From Candidatus Dormiibacterota bacterium (lineage in GTDB: Bacteria > Chloroflexota > Dormibacteria > Aeolococcales > Aeolococcaceae): 64,000 nucleotides of DNA. The translations under genes and the position numbers were made by a program. Below are positions 1 through 8,688 of the stretch, piece after piece (within the stretch, counting starts at the first letter, position 1; every line of letters begins with the position of its first letter). Below the pieces are notes generated by a model. That model did not search any database. It was not told the DNA's origin and worked only from the letters and a program-made list of their open reading frames with translations. The stretch lies in NCBI GenBank assembly GCA_003153505.1, contig PLZA01000016.1, positions 23,988-87,987 on the forward strand, read 5' to 3'.

Positions 1-414
1 GGAGCGGCGCGCGATGAACCCGGCTCCAGCCTGGACCTCGCCGATGAGTTGCCCATCCCACGACCTTGTCCCCTCCGGGTAGACGAGCAGGACGTGGCCT
101 GCGCTCAGCACGCCGAGCGCCGTGCGCAGGCCCGCGCGATCCGCGGTGTGACGCACGACCGGGAACGCATGATTCATGCGGAAGAGCCACCCGAGCAGCG
201 GGTTGCGAAACAGTTCGCTCTTTGCCAGGTAGAAGACGTCGCGGCGCGGGATGAACACGCCGGTCAGCGCCGGCTCGACCGTGCCGACGTGATTGCCAAC
301 CACCAGCACGGCACCGCGCCGCGGCATCCGGTCCATGCCGTCGATGCGCATCCTCCGGCCGAGGATGACCCAGGCAAGGATGCGTACCCCGGAACGAAAG
401 ACCGCGTAGATCAT
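1..414 (-). CDS. plsC: 1-acyl-sn-glycerol-3-phosphate acyltransferase family protein (3' end outside window)
   Basis: Membrane-associated acyltransferase expected to acylate lysophosphatidic acid in phospholipid synthesis. The visible 138 codons begin at an ATG that overlaps the cmk stop by four bases. Two family motifs are present: an NHX4(acid) block reading NHVGTVE near residue 41, and VYPEGTRS near residue 114. The catalytic acid of the first block is Glu where the family normally has Asp. The C-terminal part lies beyond base 1. The order scpA-scpB-rluB-cmk-plsC is a common arrangement, which supports the call. Substrate specificity cannot be read from this fragment. Confidence 0.85.
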   Translation of the reverse strand, partial: MIYAVFRSGVRILAWVILGRRMRIDGMDRMPRRGAVLVVGNHVGTVEPALTGVFIPRRDVFYLAKSELFRNPLLGWLFRMNHAFPVVRHTADRAGLRTALGVLSAGHVLLVYPEGTRSWDGQLIGEVQAGAGFIARRS

Positions 415-1106
415 CGTCGCGCCGCGGCCGCTGCAGCCCAGAGCTCGAGCGCCGCCTGCACCACCGCGTCGATGCCGAGCACACCTGTGTCGAGGACATG
501 CGCGTCCGCAGCCGGACGCATCGGTGCGGCGCTTCGCGATGCGTCGATGCGGTCACGGGCACCCACCTCGCCGTGCAGGAGTGCGCCATCCGCGTCGCCA
601 CCGTTGCCGGTACCTCGAAGCTGGGACGCGCGCCGCTGCGCGCGCACCGCCTCCGACGCGTCGAGGTAGAGCTTGAGCTGCGCGCCCGGGAAGACCACCG
701 TGCCGCAGTCGCGCCCGACAGCGATCGCCCCGGCACCCGCCAGCCTGCGCTGCGCGTCCAGGAGGGCCGCGCGCACTTCGGGGATGCTGCTCATCGCTGC
801 CAGCAGCGGTGCGTTGGCGGGGTCGCGCAACGCGGGACCTGCCTCGGTGCCGTTGACATTCGCGGCTCGGTCCGCGTCCTCGTGGGTGGGATCGGTGTCG
901 ATGACGACGCTGGCACGGCGCGCGCAGTCGATGAGCGCGTCGCGGTCATTGGGATCGATCCCCGCTCGCGCGGCGGCGACCATGACGCCCCGGTAGAAGA
1001 GGCCGGTGTCCACGAGCGGGAGGCCGAGTGAGGTGGCAAGACGCCTTCCGAGGGTTGTCTTGCCGCTGCCGGCGGGACCGTCGATGGTGATGACCGGCGG
1101 TGTCAA
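411..1106 (-). CDS. cmk: (d)CMP kinase
   Basis: Cytidylate kinase transferring phosphate from ATP to CMP or dCMP in the cytoplasm, part of pyrimidine nucleotide supply. The P-loop GPAGSGKTT sits at residues 10-18, and the following LVDTGLFYRGV segment is the NMP-binding region typical of bacterial Cmk (usually DTGAMYR; here Leu-Phe replaces Ala-Met). At 231 aa the length is normal for the family. It overlaps rluB upstream and plsC downstream by four bases each, so it is translated within one operon. The C-terminal alanine-rich stretch is slightly longer than usual. Confidence 0.93.
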   Translation of the reverse strand: MTPPVITIDGPAGSGKTTLGRRLATSLGLPLVDTGLFYRGVMVAAARAGIDPNDRDALIDCARRASVVIDTDPTHEDADRAANVNGTEAGPALRDPANAPLLAAMSSIPEVRAALLDAQRRLAGAGAIAVGRDCGTVVFPGAQLKLYLDASEAVRAQRRASQLRGTGNGGDADGALLHGEVGARDRIDASRSAAPMRPAADAHVLDTGVLGIDAVVQAALELWAAAAAARR

Positions 1107-1858
1107 CGCGATCGCCGGGCGGCGGCCCTGGCCGGCGCGGCCATCCCCGCTGCGGCGCGGAGTGATGACAGCTCGGCGGGGCGCAAGGCTCGTGCCTCAC
1201 CTTCTGGAAGCGCGCCGAGCTCGAGCGGCCCGATGCCGATCCGGACCAGATCCCGCACCTCGAACCCGATCGCGGCGAAGAGTCGGCGCACCTCGCGCTT
1301 GCGGCCTTCCGCCATCACCACCTCGACGACCGAGTCGGAGCCGGAGTGACGTGCGTTGAGAGCGCGAGCCGGGCCATCCTCGAGCTCGACCCCATCCATC
1401 AGGCGCTCCAGTTCGTCGCCCGAGATCGCGCGGTCCAGGCTGGCGAGGTACCGCTTGGTGACGCCGTGGCGCGGATGCGACACCGCGTGGGCGAGGTCGC
1501 CGTCGGTGGTGAGGACCAGGAGCCCGCGACTGTCGGCGTCGAGCCGTCCGACCGGGACGAGCCCGGGCACCGGCTCGATCAGATCCATGACGGTGCGACG
1601 CTGATAGGGATCGCTGCGCGTGGTCACGACGCCGACCGGTTTGTTGAGGACGATCGTGACGGAAACTGCGCGCGCCGTGATTCGGTGGCCGTCGACGCTC
1701 ACGCGATCGCTTGACGGGTCGACCACGGCGCCGAGCCGGCTGATCTCGCCGTTGACAGTCACCCGGCCGTCGGCGATGAGCGCATCCGCGCCGCGTCGCG
1801 AGGCGATCCCGCGACGCGCGAGAAACCGGTTCAGCCGCTCCGGCGGAGAGACGGTCAC
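1103..1858 (-). CDS. rluB: Pseudouridine synthase of the RluB/RsuA family
   Basis: Isomerises a uridine in rRNA (23S in the RluB branch) to pseudouridine. An N-terminal S4 RNA-binding domain covers about residues 5-60 (RLNRFLARRGIASRR). The catalytic domain carries the family motif GRLDADSRGLL with the nucleophilic Asp at about residue 107, and a KREVRRL segment follows near the C terminus. The 251 aa length is normal. It shares four-base overlaps with scpB and cmk. RluB versus RsuA or RluE specificity is inferred mainly from the scpB-rluB-cmk context. Confidence 0.9.
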   Translation of the reverse strand: MTVSPPERLNRFLARRGIASRRGADALIADGRVTVNGEISRLGAVVDPSSDRVSVDGHRITARAVSVTIVLNKPVGVVTTRSDPYQRRTVMDLIEPVPGLVPVGRLDADSRGLLVLTTDGDLAHAVSHPRHGVTKRYLASLDRAISGDELERLMDGVELEDGPARALNARHSGSDSVVEVVMAEGRKREVRRLFAAIGFEVRDLVRIGIGPLELGALPEGEARALRPAELSSLRAAAGMAAPARAAARRSR

Positions 1859-2445
1859 TCGAAGTTGGGGAGCACCACGCTCTCGGCCACCGGGGGCAGA
1901 TCCTCGATCCGCTCGAGGCCCACCAGCTGAAGGAAGCGGAGCGTCGTGCCGAAGAGGCGAGGATGCCCTGGGGTCTCCTGGCGGGCGACCTCGGCGATGA
2001 GCCGCCGCTCGGTGAGGTGCTCGAGGACGGCTTCACAGTCCACGCCGCGGATCGACTCGATCACGGCCTTGGTCACCGGCTGGCGGTAGGCGATGATCGC
2101 GAGCGTCTCCATGGCAGCCCGGCTGAGGCGCGAGGGGCGCTCCGGGTGGAGCGCTCGCTGCACCGCCCACGCCATCTCGGGGCGGGTGACCAGTTGCATG
2201 GACTCGTCGGAGCGCTGGAGCATCAGTCCACGGCCACGGAGGTCCATGGCGAGCACGCCGGCCGAGCGAGCGACCGCCGTCGGGCTGCGCTCGAGGATCG
2301 CCGCCGCTTCGGCGACGGTCACCTCTCGGCCGAGGGCGAAGCACAGCGCTTCGAGTGCCGGGGCGAGGTCTTCCGGTTCGGCATCGGCCGTCCCTTCGGG
2401 CACCGCGGCGCGCCCGAAGACGTCGAGCACGAGCACGTCATCCAC
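1855..2445 (-). CDS. scpB: Segregation and condensation protein B
   Basis: Kleisin-associated winged-helix subunit of the Smc-ScpA-ScpB condensin, acting on chromosome organisation and segregation. The 196 aa product shows the two winged-helix units of ScpB, including the conserved stretch LSRAAMETLAIIAYRQPVTKAVIESIRGV near residues 103-131 (given here only as a landmark) and a C-terminal GHPRLFGTT wing. It overlaps scpA by eight bases and rluB by four, so production is probably coupled to ScpA. The Smc partner is encoded at the other end of this window. Confidence 0.93.
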   Translation of the reverse strand: MDDVLVLDVFGRAAVPEGTADAEPEDLAPALEALCFALGREVTVAEAAAILERSPTAVARSAGVLAMDLRGRGLMLQRSDESMQLVTRPEMAWAVQRALHPERPSRLSRAAMETLAIIAYRQPVTKAVIESIRGVDCEAVLEHLTERRLIAEVARQETPGHPRLFGTTLRFLQLVGLERIEDLPPVAESVVLPNFE

Positions 2446-3160
2446 GGCCGGTCACCGTGATCGGGCCGAAGGCATCCCGCTGTTCGACCGTCGCCTCGCC
2501 GCGCTTGAGCATCTCGAGCAGGGCGAGAAAACAGGCAACTGCCTCGAGCCGGGTGCTCACCCCGGCGAAGACCTCTTCGAATTCGAGCGGTCCCAACGCA
2601 AGGCGATCTCGGAGGAGCCGGACCTTGTCCTCCACCGAGAAGGTGATCGCGACCGGCAGCGGCTCCGTGTCGCTGAGCCGCTCGAGCACCGCCCGGAACG
2701 CTGCGGCCAGACGTTCTGGGGCGATGCGCAGACGCTCCACCGGGATGACCTCGGTCGACACGAGTCCGAGGAAACTCCTGGCGCCGTCAGTCGCGGCGTC
2801 GGCGAGGAGCGCCTCGGCCGCGGCTTTGAAGAGCCGGTATTCGGCGAGCCGCCTGCCGGCATCGGTGGATTCATCGTCCTCGGGTTCGATGACCGTGGTG
2901 TCCTGGTCGGGCAGCACTGCCGCCGCCTTGAGCGCCACCAGCCGGGCGAGCAACGTCAACGCGTCCGCGACGGCGCGAAGGTCGCCCTGGCGCTCGGGAC
3001 TCTCCAGTGCGCTCCGCGCCTCCTCGACCACCGCGGTCACCGAGACCTCGGTCAGGTCCAGGTCGCCGCGGTTTGCGCGAGCGACGAGCTCCTCGAGGGT
3101 CCCGTGGAACCCGGGCGCGTCCACGGTGATCGAGGCGGCGCCCGCTTCCTCCCGCTGCAT
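2438..3160 (-). CDS. scpA: Segregation and condensation protein A (kleisin)
   Basis: Kleisin that bridges the Smc head domains and binds ScpB. The 240 aa protein has the N-terminal ScpA signature: FHGTLEELVARANRGDLDL near residues 19-37 matches the usual F.GPLDLLL...I.I pattern in altered form. The C-terminal winged helix spans about residues 170-235 and ends in a VEQRDAFGPI segment. The central part is acidic. It starts two bases after the recN stop and overlaps scpB by eight bases. The first 15 residues are weakly conserved, so a slightly later start is possible. Confidence 0.9.
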   Translation of the reverse strand: MQREEAGAASITVDAPGFHGTLEELVARANRGDLDLTEVSVTAVVEEARSALESPERQGDLRAVADALTLLARLVALKAAAVLPDQDTTVIEPEDDESTDAGRRLAEYRLFKAAAEALLADAATDGARSFLGLVSTEVIPVERLRIAPERLAAAFRAVLERLSDTEPLPVAITFSVEDKVRLLRDRLALGPLEFEEVFAGVSTRLEAVACFLALLEMLKRGEATVEQRDAFGPITVTGRG

Positions 3161-3162
3161 CG

Positions 3163-4896
3163 CTACATGGTACGGACGCCGGGGGTACCCCGATCGCCGC
3201 CCGCACCCTCGTCCAGGAGTTCCGCGGCTCGAGCCAGGGCCGCCTCCGTCGTCCTGCCCGACATCAGCCGCGCGATCTCAGTGACCCGCTCCGCACCCGA
3301 GACCGTGGCTGCGGTCGCAACCGGTCCGCCCGGGCGGTCGAGCTTGGTGATGGTCAGATGGGAGGCGGCGCGAGCCGCGATCTCCGGCCGGTGCGTGATC
3401 GCGATCACCTGCCGGGTGCGGCCGATGCGCGCGAGGACGTCGCCAACCCGCGCGGCGGTCTCCCCGCCGATGCCGGTGTCCACCTCGTCGAGCACGAGCA
3501 CGGGTGCGTCGTCCTCGCTCACCACCGCGCTCAGCGCCAGCGCAAGCCTCCCCAGCTCCCCGCCGGACGGCCCTTCGTCGAGCGGCATCGGCACTGAGTC
3601 TCGATTCGGCGCGAGCCGGAAGTCGACGTCGTCGATGCCGGAGGGCCCGCACCGAACCGGAGTTCCATCGCCGGTGTCCACCCCATCGACATCGAGGGCG
3701 CGCGTGAGCACCACCCGGAAGCGCGCGTATGGCAGTTCGAGCGACCGGAGCTCCGCGGTGACGGCTCGCTCCAGGCGGCGCGCTGCCGAGGTCCTGACCG
3801 CGCTCAGCGTGGCTGCCGCAGCGCCGGCCTCCGAACGCCGCTGCTCCGCGGCAGCCTCGAGGGTGCCCATGACTCCGGCTTCGGCATCGACGCTGCTGAC
3901 CAACGTCGTCGCGCGCTCGAGCTCCACGAGCGCCGACTCGAGCGATCCGTGACGCCGGACGACGCGCGCCAGCGTGTCGAGCCGCTCCTCGATGGCGGTC
4001 AGGCGCACTTCGTCGACGGTGATCTCGTCAGCGTGGCGTCGGGCATCCATCGCCAGTTCGCGCAGCCGGTCGACGAGCGAGTCGGCGTCCTCGAGCAAGG
4101 TGGCCAGCCCTGGGTCGACGGCGGCCAGGTCCGCGCCACTGCCGATCGCCGCTGCCAGCCGGTCGGCGCCGGATTGCTCGTCGCCCCCGCTCGCCTCTGC
4201 AAGGGCGAGAGCGCACCCCGCGATCCGGCTGGCGTACCGCAACCGGAGGCGCTCCGTCTGCAACTCGGCGTCCTCACCTGGACGGATCCCGATCGGGCCG
4301 AGGTCGTCGACCAGGTCACGCGCCCGCTGGAGCTCCGCGGCGCCGGTGTTCGCGGCCCGCCGTGCCGCGTCGACGGCGTCCGCCGCGGTCCGCCAGGCAC
4401 GAACTGCGGTGGCGATGGCCGCCCGGGCGGCGGCGCACTCGGCGCCACCGAAGGCATCGAGCACCTCGCGCTGCCAGCTCCGGCGCAGCATGCGATGGCT
4501 CGTCCCCTGCGCGGTGACGTCGACGCACAGGTCGCCAAGTTCGCGCAGCACCGCCTGGGAGACGAGCGCTCCGTCAACTCTGCAGACCGCTCGCCCGGAT
4601 GCAGGCACCTCACGCGAGAGGGTGATCAGGTCGTCATCAGGGATGCCGAGTTCGGCTCGGCGTGCTCGCAGCTGCGGACCCGGGTTGTCGAACACCGCCG
4701 CCACGCGGGCGGCCGGGGTTCCGGCGCGGACGGTCTCGGATTCCAGCCGGCCCCCGAGCGCGGCACGCAGGGCATTCACGCACATCGATTTGCCGGAGCC
4801 GGTCTCACCGGTGAGCACGCTGAAGCCCTCCTCGAACGAGAGGCGGGCGTCCTCGATGACCGCGAGGTTGCTGACCCGGAGCTCACGAAGTACCAC
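3163..4896 (-). CDS. recN: DNA repair protein RecN
   Basis: SMC-like ATPase acting at double-strand breaks. Walker A GETGSGKS lies near residues 30-37. A long Ala/Arg-rich coiled-coil region follows, and the C-terminal ABC signature SGGELGRLALAL and Walker B VLVLDEVDTGIGG complete the head. The GTG at 4896 is chosen because an AGGGAGG ribosome-binding site lies five bases upstream, and the resulting N terminus MVLRELRVSNLAVI matches the family. An ATG 18 bases upstream would add six atypical residues. The gene overlaps nadK by 14 bases. Confidence 0.93.
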   Translation of the reverse strand: MVLRELRVSNLAVIEDARLSFEEGFSVLTGETGSGKSMCVNALRAALGGRLESETVRAGTPAARVAAVFDNPGPQLRARRAELGIPDDDLITLSREVPASGRAVCRVDGALVSQAVLRELGDLCVDVTAQGTSHRMLRRSWQREVLDAFGGAECAAARAAIATAVRAWRTAADAVDAARRAANTGAAELQRARDLVDDLGPIGIRPGEDAELQTERLRLRYASRIAGCALALAEASGGDEQSGADRLAAAIGSGADLAAVDPGLATLLEDADSLVDRLRELAMDARRHADEITVDEVRLTAIEERLDTLARVVRRHGSLESALVELERATTLVSSVDAEAGVMGTLEAAAEQRRSEAGAAAATLSAVRTSAARRLERAVTAELRSLELPYARFRVVLTRALDVDGVDTGDGTPVRCGPSGIDDVDFRLAPNRDSVPMPLDEGPSGGELGRLALALSAVVSEDDAPVLVLDEVDTGIGGETAARVGDVLARIGRTRQVIAITHRPEIAARAASHLTITKLDRPGGPVATAATVSGAERVTEIARLMSGRTTEAALARAAELLDEGAGGDRGTPGVRTM

Positions 4897-5770
4897 GTGT
4901 CCCTCCCTGCGCACTCGGCAGGTCGTCGTCGACCGGCTCGAACAACAGGTCCCTGTGGGGAATGCCGTACCGGAACTTCTGCCGGAGCCGCGAGTTGAAG
5001 GACGGCGAGTCGGCGAAGCGCACGACCTCGAGCTCCGGCCCCGGCCGGATCACGACACTGCCGCCGTCCGCCAGCCAGGCGACCGAGCGGCCGTCGGCCG
5101 CGACAAAGACGCGCCCACGCTCGACCGTCACCCGGACGTCGAGCTGCTCGGGGATGACCACCGGCCGGCTGATGACCGCATGCGCCGCCAGGGGGACGAC
5201 CACGACAGCGCGAACCCGTGGGTCGACAGGGGGTCCGCCGGCGCTGAGCGCATAGGCTGTCGACCCGGTCGCGGTGGCGACCACCACCCCGTCGGCGTCG
5301 AACGCCCCGAGCAGGTCATCGTCGACGTCCACGCGGAGGCGGACCACGTTGACATCCCTCGCGCGGACGACGATCTCGTTGATCGCGAGCACTGGTTCGT
5401 CCGCGTCGTGGATCGAGATCTCGAGCAGCGCTCGGCGCTGGGTCGTGTAGTCGCCGGCGGCGAATCGACTGATCGCCCCTGGCAGCGCATCGATCTCGAC
5501 GTCGTTGAGAAAGCCGAGGCGGCCGCGGTTCACACCCACCACCGGAATGCCCAGCGGGGCAGCCAGCCGTGCACCATAGAGGAAGGTTCCGTCCCCACCG
5601 AGGGTCACGAGCAGCGCGGTGCTCGCGCCGTGCTCGCGCATTGCACCTTCCGGATCCTCGAGCGCCGTCCACGCTTCGAAGCCGCAGGCGCGGGCGCGGG
5701 CGATCGCCGCCTGAGCGGCGACCTGCTCTCCCGGGTGGAGCAGGAATCCGATGCTCGCTTGGTCGCTCAT
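4883..5770 (-). CDS. nadK: NAD kinase
   Basis: Phosphorylates NAD to NADP using ATP or polyphosphate. The GGDGT motif lies at residues 58-62, followed by NRGRLGFL and the glycine-rich ATATGSTAYALSAGG block that binds NAD. At 295 aa the length is normal. The start is the ATG at 5770, which overlaps the tlyA stop by four bases; the same frame stays open much further upstream but only as a shadow of tlyA. The tlyA-nadK-recN order is conserved in many Gram-positive genomes. Confidence 0.94.
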   Translation of the reverse strand: MSDQASIGFLLHPGEQVAAQAAIARARACGFEAWTALEDPEGAMREHGASTALLVTLGGDGTFLYGARLAAPLGIPVVGVNRGRLGFLNDVEIDALPGAISRFAAGDYTTQRRALLEISIHDADEPVLAINEIVVRARDVNVVRLRVDVDDDLLGAFDADGVVVATATGSTAYALSAGGPPVDPRVRAVVVVPLAAHAVISRPVVIPEQLDVRVTVERGRVFVAADGRSVAWLADGGSVVIRPGPELEVVRFADSPSFNSRLRQKFRYGIPHRDLLFEPVDDDLPSAQGGTRGTS

Positions 5771-6546
5771 GGCTCGTTCGGACCCTGCACCGCCCTCGGC
5801 GCGAGCCGAGCCGCGACGAGAAACTCGAGGTTGCCCTTGGCGCCGCGAACCGGCGACGGCATTGGGGTGCGCGCAACCGCACCGTATGCGGATTCGAGCC
5901 ACGACGCAAAGTCGCCGGCGGCGCGCTCCGCGAGGCCGGTATCGCGGACGATGCCGCCCTTGCCGATAGCGCTCCGTCCGAGCTCGAACTGCGGCTTGAA
6001 GAGGGCAATGAGGTCGGCGCCGGAAGGGGCGATGAGGCCCACGACAGCCGCGATCACCAGGCGCAGCGAGATGAACGAGAGGTCGAGGGTGACGAGGTCG
6101 GGCGGCGGGCCGGGTAGCGATGTCAGCGATCGCAGGTTGGTTCGATCCATAACGCGTACACGAGGGTCCGTCGCGAGCCGGGGATCGAGCTGGCCGCGAC
6201 CCACGTCGACTGCGTAGACCGATGACGCACCGCGGCTGAGGAGGACGTCGGTGAAGCCGCCGGTGGATGCGCCAGCGTCGAGGCACACCCGACCCTGGCA
6301 CTCAACGCCGAACGTATCGAGCGCCGGAGCCAGCTTGAGGCCGCCTCTACTCGCCCATGGGTGATCGCGTCCCAGCATCCGGATCGGTGTGTCTGCTCCA
6401 ATGCGCTGGTCCGCGCTCGTCGCCCGCGTTCCGTCCACCTCGACCAAGCCTGCGGCGACCAGCGCCTGTGCACGCTCGCGACTCGGAGCCAGCCCGCGCG
6501 CGACCAGCTCGAGATCAACGCGCCTCGCCTGGGAGACCGGTGTCAT
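5767..6546 (-). CDS. tlyA: TlyA-family rRNA 2'-O-methyltransferase
   Basis: S-adenosylmethionine-dependent methyltransferase that in characterised members methylates 16S and 23S rRNA ribose. An S4 RNA-binding domain occupies about the first 60 residues. The SAM-binding motif is CLDAGASTGGFTDVLL, followed by DLSFISL and a KPQFE motif that supply the K-D-K-E type catalytic residues. The ATG at 6546 is preferred over one nine bases upstream because an extended -10 (TGGTATAGA) overlaps the upstream ATG and predicts transcription starting within a base or two of 6546. Confidence 0.9.
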   Translation of the reverse strand: MTPVSQARRVDLELVARGLAPSRERAQALVAAGLVEVDGTRATSADQRIGADTPIRMLGRDHPWASRGGLKLAPALDTFGVECQGRVCLDAGASTGGFTDVLLSRGASSVYAVDVGRGQLDPRLATDPRVRVMDRTNLRSLTSLPGPPPDLVTLDLSFISLRLVIAAVVGLIAPSGADLIALFKPQFELGRSAIGKGGIVRDTGLAERAAGDFASWLESAYGAVARTPMPSPVRGAKGNLEFLVAARLAPRAVQGPNEP

Positions 6547-6554
6547 GGTTCCCA

Positions 6555-6563
6555 TCTATACCA
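6555..6563 (-). promoter_or_regulatory. Extended -10 promoter element for tlyA
   Basis: On the minus strand the bases read TGGTATAGA, an extended -10 element in the 38-base gap between the xseB stop and the tlyA start. The predicted transcription start falls about two bases before the tlyA ATG at 6546, giving a leaderless message. No convincing -35 element was found. It would let tlyA-nadK-recN be transcribed separately from the upstream xse genes. Confidence 0.45.
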
Positions 6564-6584
6564 CATCTGTGTGTATTCGCGCCG

Positions 6585-6944
6585 TCAGAATGGGACGTCG
6601 GCCGGATCGATGCGGGGGGGCGCAGGTCTGACCGGCGCTGCCGCGATCGGCGCCGCCGCGACCGGCGGGCCGGGCGCGTCAGATGAGGGCGCGCCGGCGG
6701 CTTCGAGCGGGCGCTCTGCGAGGGCACCGCTGCCGCTCACCACGAGTTGATTCACCCGTTGCTCGGTCCGGGCGAGCAGGTCTGCGCAGTGCTGTGCGAG
6801 CACGGCGCCTCGCTCGTAGGCGCCGATCGCCTCCTCGAGCGCGATGCTGCCACCTTCGAGCTTGGTGATGAGGGTATCGAGCTCGGCCAGAGCCGCCTCG
6901 TACGTGAGTGCCGTGATGCCGTCCTCCGCGGAGTTGGATGTCAT
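6585..6944 (-). CDS. xseB: Exodeoxyribonuclease VII small subunit
   Basis: Small subunit of exonuclease VII, which degrades single-stranded DNA to oligonucleotides with XseA. The helical core (TYEAALAELDTLITKLEGG through about residue 70) is canonical. The protein is 119 aa, clearly longer than the usual 60-85. The extra part is a proline/alanine-rich linker ending in the acidic-hydrophobic tip DPADVPF, which resembles the C-terminal tip of SSB. It overlaps xseA by four bases. Confidence 0.9.
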   Translation of the reverse strand: MTSNSAEDGITALTYEAALAELDTLITKLEGGSIALEEAIGAYERGAVLAQHCADLLARTEQRVNQLVVSGSGALAERPLEAAGAPSSDAPGPPVAAAPIAAAPVRPAPPRIDPADVPF

Positions 6945-8266
6945 GTCGTGCCCGAGGCCCCGTCGGAATCGTACATCCGTTCGTTCTGTGAGGGTGCAGC
7001 GGGGTCGATCGTGTCGACCGTGCTCTCCAGGCTGCCGTGGCGCAGCACGGTACGCAGTCGCGCACCGACCGGCATCACCGCCGCGTCGGTGAGCACCCGA
7101 CCGTGTGCGTCGGAGGTGATCGAATACCCTCGTTCGAGTGTCCGCCTCGGCGAGAGCGCCGCCAGCCGAGCCGTCCGCGTGGCCAGCGCGGCCCGGCGTG
7201 CGACCGCTACCCGGACCGCCGCCTCCCGGAGGCGCTCCGACGATCGGTCGAGGCGAAGCCGCTCGATCTCGACACGCCGTGACGGATGCGCCAGCGCAAA
7301 GCGGGAGGTCTGCTGGTCGAGCGCCCGCCGTTTCAGCGATGCCTCCTGCATCAACGCCTGACGCAAGCGCAATGACGAGATGTGCACGCGATCGCGACGC
7401 ACGCTGACCAGACCTGCGATGGCGACACCAAGGCGCGCGTGGCGCGCAGCCACGTCATCGCGGAGGACATCGACGCTCGGAGCGACCAGCTCAGCCGCCG
7501 CGGACGGCGTTGGCGCCCGCCGGTCTGCGGCAAGGTCAGCGACCGTCGTGTCGGTCTCGTGGCCGACGCCGGTCACGACCGGAAGACGCGTGGCTCTGAT
7601 CGCGCGCGCCAGAGACTCGCTGTTGAAGGCGATCAGGTCCTCCAGAGATCCGCCGCCTCGAACCAGCAGGATCACGTCCGCGTCGCGCACCTGGTCGGCG
7701 CGCTGGAGCGCGCGGATCAATGTTTCCACCGCACCGTCACCCTGAACGGTTGCGGGCGACAGCACGACGCCGATGCATGGCGCTCGGCGGGCGATGACAG
7801 TGCACACGTCACGCAGCGCAGCGCCGCTGCGTGACGTGACCACCACCACCCGGCGGGGCAGCACGGGCAGACGGCGCTTGCGCCGCTCATCGAACAGTCC
7901 TTCGGCGCTCAGCCGCTGCTTGAGCTGCTCGATGCCCAGCGCGAGCGCGCCCACCCCGCTCGGTTCGAGCCGGTCGACATAGAGCTGATAGCGCCCCTGC
8001 TGTCCATACACCTGCACCGATCCGTGCGCGACCACCGTCATGCCGTTGTCGGGGCGAAAGCGGATCTGCAGTGCGTTGGTGCGAAAGCACACGCACGAGA
8101 TCGCGGCGTGCGCGTCCTTGAGCGTGAAATACAGGTGGCCGGACACGTGCGCCTTGAGGTTGCTCACCTCACCTTCCACGAGCACGTCCTCCAGCTCGGG
8201 CCGCGCGGCGAGTGCATCACGCACCAGCACGGTAAGATCGCTGACGGTGCAGGCAGTGGTCGTCAC
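6941..8266 (-). CDS. xseA: Exodeoxyribonuclease VII large subunit
   Basis: Catalytic subunit of exonuclease VII. The N-terminal OB-fold (about residues 8-105) contains VEGEVSNLKAHVSGHLYFTLKD. The catalytic region includes the conserved VVVTSRSGAALRDV, a VRGGGSLEDLIAFN block and GVGHETDTTVADLAAD. The 441 aa length is typical, with a coiled-coil C-terminal segment. It overlaps nusB upstream and xseB downstream by four bases each. Confidence 0.94.
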   Translation of the reverse strand: MTTTACTVSDLTVLVRDALAARPELEDVLVEGEVSNLKAHVSGHLYFTLKDAHAAISCVCFRTNALQIRFRPDNGMTVVAHGSVQVYGQQGRYQLYVDRLEPSGVGALALGIEQLKQRLSAEGLFDERRKRRLPVLPRRVVVVTSRSGAALRDVCTVIARRAPCIGVVLSPATVQGDGAVETLIRALQRADQVRDADVILLVRGGGSLEDLIAFNSESLARAIRATRLPVVTGVGHETDTTVADLAADRRAPTPSAAAELVAPSVDVLRDDVAARHARLGVAIAGLVSVRRDRVHISSLRLRQALMQEASLKRRALDQQTSRFALAHPSRRVEIERLRLDRSSERLREAAVRVAVARRAALATRTARLAALSPRRTLERGYSITSDAHGRVLTDAAVMPVGARLRTVLRHGSLESTVDTIDPAAPSQNERMYDSDGASGTT

Positions 8267-8688
8267 ACCCGTTCCCGCGCCACGTGACCGAGCACCCCGT
8301 TCACGAACTGCGCAGCTTCATCGCCCGCGTAGGCGCGTGACAGCTCGATGGATTCGTCGATCACCACGGCGACCGGCGTTGTCTCCATGTACAGCAACTC
8401 GAACGTTCCCAGACGGAGCACCGCACGCTCGACCTTGCCAAGGTCGACGAGTGACCAGTGCTCCATCGCCGTGGCGAGCGCCGTGTCGATGGCATCGAGA
8501 TGGTCGACGCAGCCGACGACGATGGTCCGTGCGAACGCGCGGACGTCGGCAGTGGCGCGGAGGTCCTCACCCTGATATCGCAGGGCGAAATCGGGGTCCT
8601 TCTCGGTGCCCTCGATCTCGAATAGCACGCGAAGCGCGAGCTCACGTCCGCGCCGCCGGCGCCCCGTGCCTGACACGGCCGGGGTCAC
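8263..8688 (-). CDS. nusB: Transcription antitermination factor NusB
   Basis: RNA-binding factor that with S10 (NusE) supports antitermination on rRNA operons. The 141 aa protein starts with a basic segment (GRRRRGRELALRVLFEIEG) and ends in the family block VVIDESIELSRAYAGDEAAQFVNGVLG. The start is a GTG overlapping the stop of the Asp23-like gene by four bases. The efp-(asp23)-nusB neighbourhood is common in Gram-positive and Chloroflexi genomes. Confidence 0.93.
   Translation of the reverse strand: MTPAVSGTGRRRRGRELALRVLFEIEGTEKDPDFALRYQGEDLRATADVRAFARTIVVGCVDHLDAIDTALATAMEHWSLVDLGKVERAVLRLGTFELLYMETTPVAVVIDESIELSRAYAGDEAAQFVNGVLGHVARERV

Noticed and set aside
2093..3952. Long plus-strand open frame antisense to scpB, scpA and recN
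   Set aside because: It mirrors GC-rich coding sequence on the other strand, has Ser/Arg-rich composition without domains, and the minus-strand genes are unambiguous.
3974..6217. Plus-strand open frame of about 750 codons antisense to recN, nadK and tlyA
   Set aside because: Low-complexity Arg/Ser/Ala sequence opposite three well-identified genes.
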